64,000 nucleotides of DNA from Heterodera schachtii (taxonomy: Eukaryota > Nematoda > Chromadorea > Rhabditida > Heteroderidae), in contig SIJG01000019.1 in NCBI GenBank assembly GCA_023374025.1, positions 62,001-126,000 of the forward strand. Direction: 5' to 3'. Under the pieces are notes generated by a model. The model was not told the DNA's origin. It did no database searches and was given only the letters and a program-made list of their open reading frames with translations. Both the position numbers and the translations under genes were made by a program. This document shows, in pieces, positions 62,473 to 64,000 of this stretch; position 1 is the first letter of the stretch; each line of letters opens with the position of its first letter.

Positions 62473-62685
62473 GGGGAGGGGGTACGGATTTCAAATTTTT
62501 CCACATGAGGACCGCTTTTCCAAATATAAATTGATAAGCAAAATTTTTATACAAAAAAACATTCGGACACAAAAACCAATACAGACCTATATTAGAATCA
62601 ACACAATTCAGCGCATAAAACTCAAAAATGATCGGTCAATTCTCACATTTGTCACAATTGTCAAAAATTCATCATTTCCACATAA

Positions 62686-64000
62686 TTAGACGCACTTTTC
62701 GCTGCTGCTTTGACCCGCTTCTTTTGCTGCTGCTTCCGGTGGCGACAGAGGCCTGAAATTAAATGAAATTTGAATATTATTTTCAAAACAAAAAGGAAAA
62801 GCTGCTAACAACATAAATGGACAAGACGAGGGGGGGGTAGAACAAAATTGAAAAAATTTCTTCAATTTCGTACCACATCTTGATCAGTGCGCTTTTTTGG
62901 TTTTCGGCGAAAATTTTACGAAATTGCCTCCGCCCCCGGTCCATTTTCTATGGTTTTGTTCAGGGCTCCCAGATCAAAGATTTCAAAAGCCTCATTTCGC
63001 AGGCAAAAAAGCCTCATTTTACAAAATTTATTCAAAACACGCTTAAAATGTTCAAATGTTATATTTTTGATTGTCTATGATCAATTTGAGCAATTTTTTG
63101 TTAGAATAGGTAAGCATTTGTGAAATTCTAAGCTTGAAAAACCGAAGTTGGTTTTTTTGCGGCGCTTTTTCCAAAAAACTTTTGGGGAACAAGGGGGGCC
63201 GGCGGTGCCGATAAGGCATCGCCGGGAAAAATTTTGTGATTTTTAATACGATTTGTTAACAGATTTGTCCACAAAAATGGCCAAAATTCTTAATTTTGTG
63301 AATTTTCGGAAAATAATTGGTTATTTTCTAGTTTTTAACCAAAATTTCTCAAAAAACCACAAAAAACCTCATTTCAAAAAAAACCTCATTGACCTATCAA
63401 AAAACCACAAAATGAGGCTAAAGCCTCACATCTGGGAGCCCTGGTTTTGTTGCTCACCCAATGCAATTTTTGCATCCACTAAGTTGTAAATGGACACTGT
63501 TCAACAATCTGTTCGCATAATATGCATCTTTTTTCTTCTGCTGCTGCTGCTGTTTCTGAACCGTCTCCGTCGTCTCTCCAATAATTGGATATCGCTTCAA
63601 CAGAAAAAAACGTAAAACGCCATTAACATGGTTTTCTTTCGCCAATGTCAGCTTTTCTTTAGTCCGTTCGTTCACCAATTCAAATGGTTCAATTGGCGTC
63701 GAGACGACACAAATTGCGTAGACGCTGTAACTGACAGAAGTGCGGGCACGGACAAAAACCTAAACAGAAATCAAAATATGTACAATGTCAAACCAAAAAA
63801 AAATGTGGCGACCTCCTTGAAATTGGTGAGCCATTCAAAGTTTGTGGGTGCTGATGTCGTAAAGTTAATGCAATTCAATGACTTTGGTTGGCCATCTTTG
63901 CTCGGATTGTGCAACCATTTGGCCAATGCTTGGCCGGCAGAATTCACATTTGGCCCATCAAAATCGTCATCATCAGCAAGCACATCGGGAAACAGTTGAC
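62686..64000 (-). CDS. F-box-like family protein, copy E (3' part, runs off the window)
   Basis: Exon 5 is 62752-62686, exon 4 is 63759-63458 and exon 3 is present from 63813 to the window end. All phases match copies B-D. Exon 3 reads DVLADDDDFDGPNVNSAGQA, WLHNPSKDGQPKSLN and NFEWLTNFKEV. Exon 4 reads VFVRARTSVSYSVYAICVVS, PIEPFELVNERTKEKLTLAK, FFLLKRYPIIGETTETVQKQ and NCIG. The tail ends PPEAAAKEAGQSSEKCV. WLLKRCP of the other copies is FLLKRYP here. No lesion in the visible part. The F-box-like N-terminus must lie beyond 64000. Intron 4 carries the hAT-type element 62961-63443. Confidence 0.75.
62961..63443. mobile_element. hAT-type element, AAAGCCTCATTT type, in copy E intron 4
   Basis: CAGGGCTCCCAGATCAAAG to CACATCTGGGAGCCCTG, with perfect 8-bp duplications GTTTTGTT (62953-62960 and 63444-63451). 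GC hairpin core at 63200-63225 after TTTTTTGCGGCGCTTTTTCC. Confidence 0.85.

Overview
This is eukaryotic DNA and almost certainly nematode. Genes are split by many short GT-AG introns (two look GC-AG), the sequence is AT-rich, and repeats fill most of the space. The mix of genes points to a cyst nematode or close relative (Heteroderidae: Globodera, Heterodera, Rotylenchulus). The evidence is a SPRY-domain gene with the nematode SPRY signature, several copies of an F-box-like family that I remember as strongly expanded in Globodera, and a locally duplicated gene with a signal peptide. The genus is an inference from memory of these families, not something the sequence proves.

Conserved housekeeping genes form the backbone. 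Cytochrome c1 lies at 21.25-24.70 kb (+). An ABHD18-like alpha/beta hydrolase lies at 26.2-30.85 kb (-). A Maf/ASMTL-type nucleotide pyrophosphatase lies at 30.86-33.73 kb (+). The last two are head to head, with predicted starts 13 bp apart. The SPRY gene (14.04-17.13 kb, +) joins a coiled coil, seven copies of a 23-residue repeat and a SPRY domain.

Fast-evolving family genes fill the rest. Five F-box-like copies are seen: A 6.24-8.42 kb (+), B 43.76-45.14 kb (+), C 47.42-49.07 kb (+), D 51.88-53.65 kb (-) and E 62.69 kb to the window end (-). There is also an inverted scrap at 43.11-43.34 kb. Copies B, C and D are complete five-exon reading frames of 372, 364 and 360 residues. A direct segmental duplication (about 31.9-37.1 kb and 54.3-59.4 kb) carries the 3' half of the Maf gene and a gene with a signal peptide at one end and a RING finger at the other. 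Both copies of each unit show lesions that can be compared.

The dominant non-genic content is a dense, nested set of short DNA transposons. At least 17 begin CAGGG or TAGGG (variants CAAGGG, TAGAG, TATGG), end with the complement and are flanked by 8-bp target duplications. Nine of these duplications are perfect in place and one more is perfect once a nested element is removed. This is the hAT signature. Their terminal words differ almost completely between elements, each word is amplified inside its own element, and several elements share one central GC-rich hairpin module. The window also has a decayed pogo/Tigger transposon and two tiny relatives, PIF/Harbinger-like elements with TTA/TAA duplications, a family of 250-350 bp palindromes, and tRNA-derived promoter-like segments inside DNA elements. 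Two different hAT-type elements sit at the same homologous intron position in two F-box paralogues. I consider the hAT-type element system the most unusual content of the window.

No CRISPR array, rRNA, intact tRNA or prokaryotic-style operon was seen.
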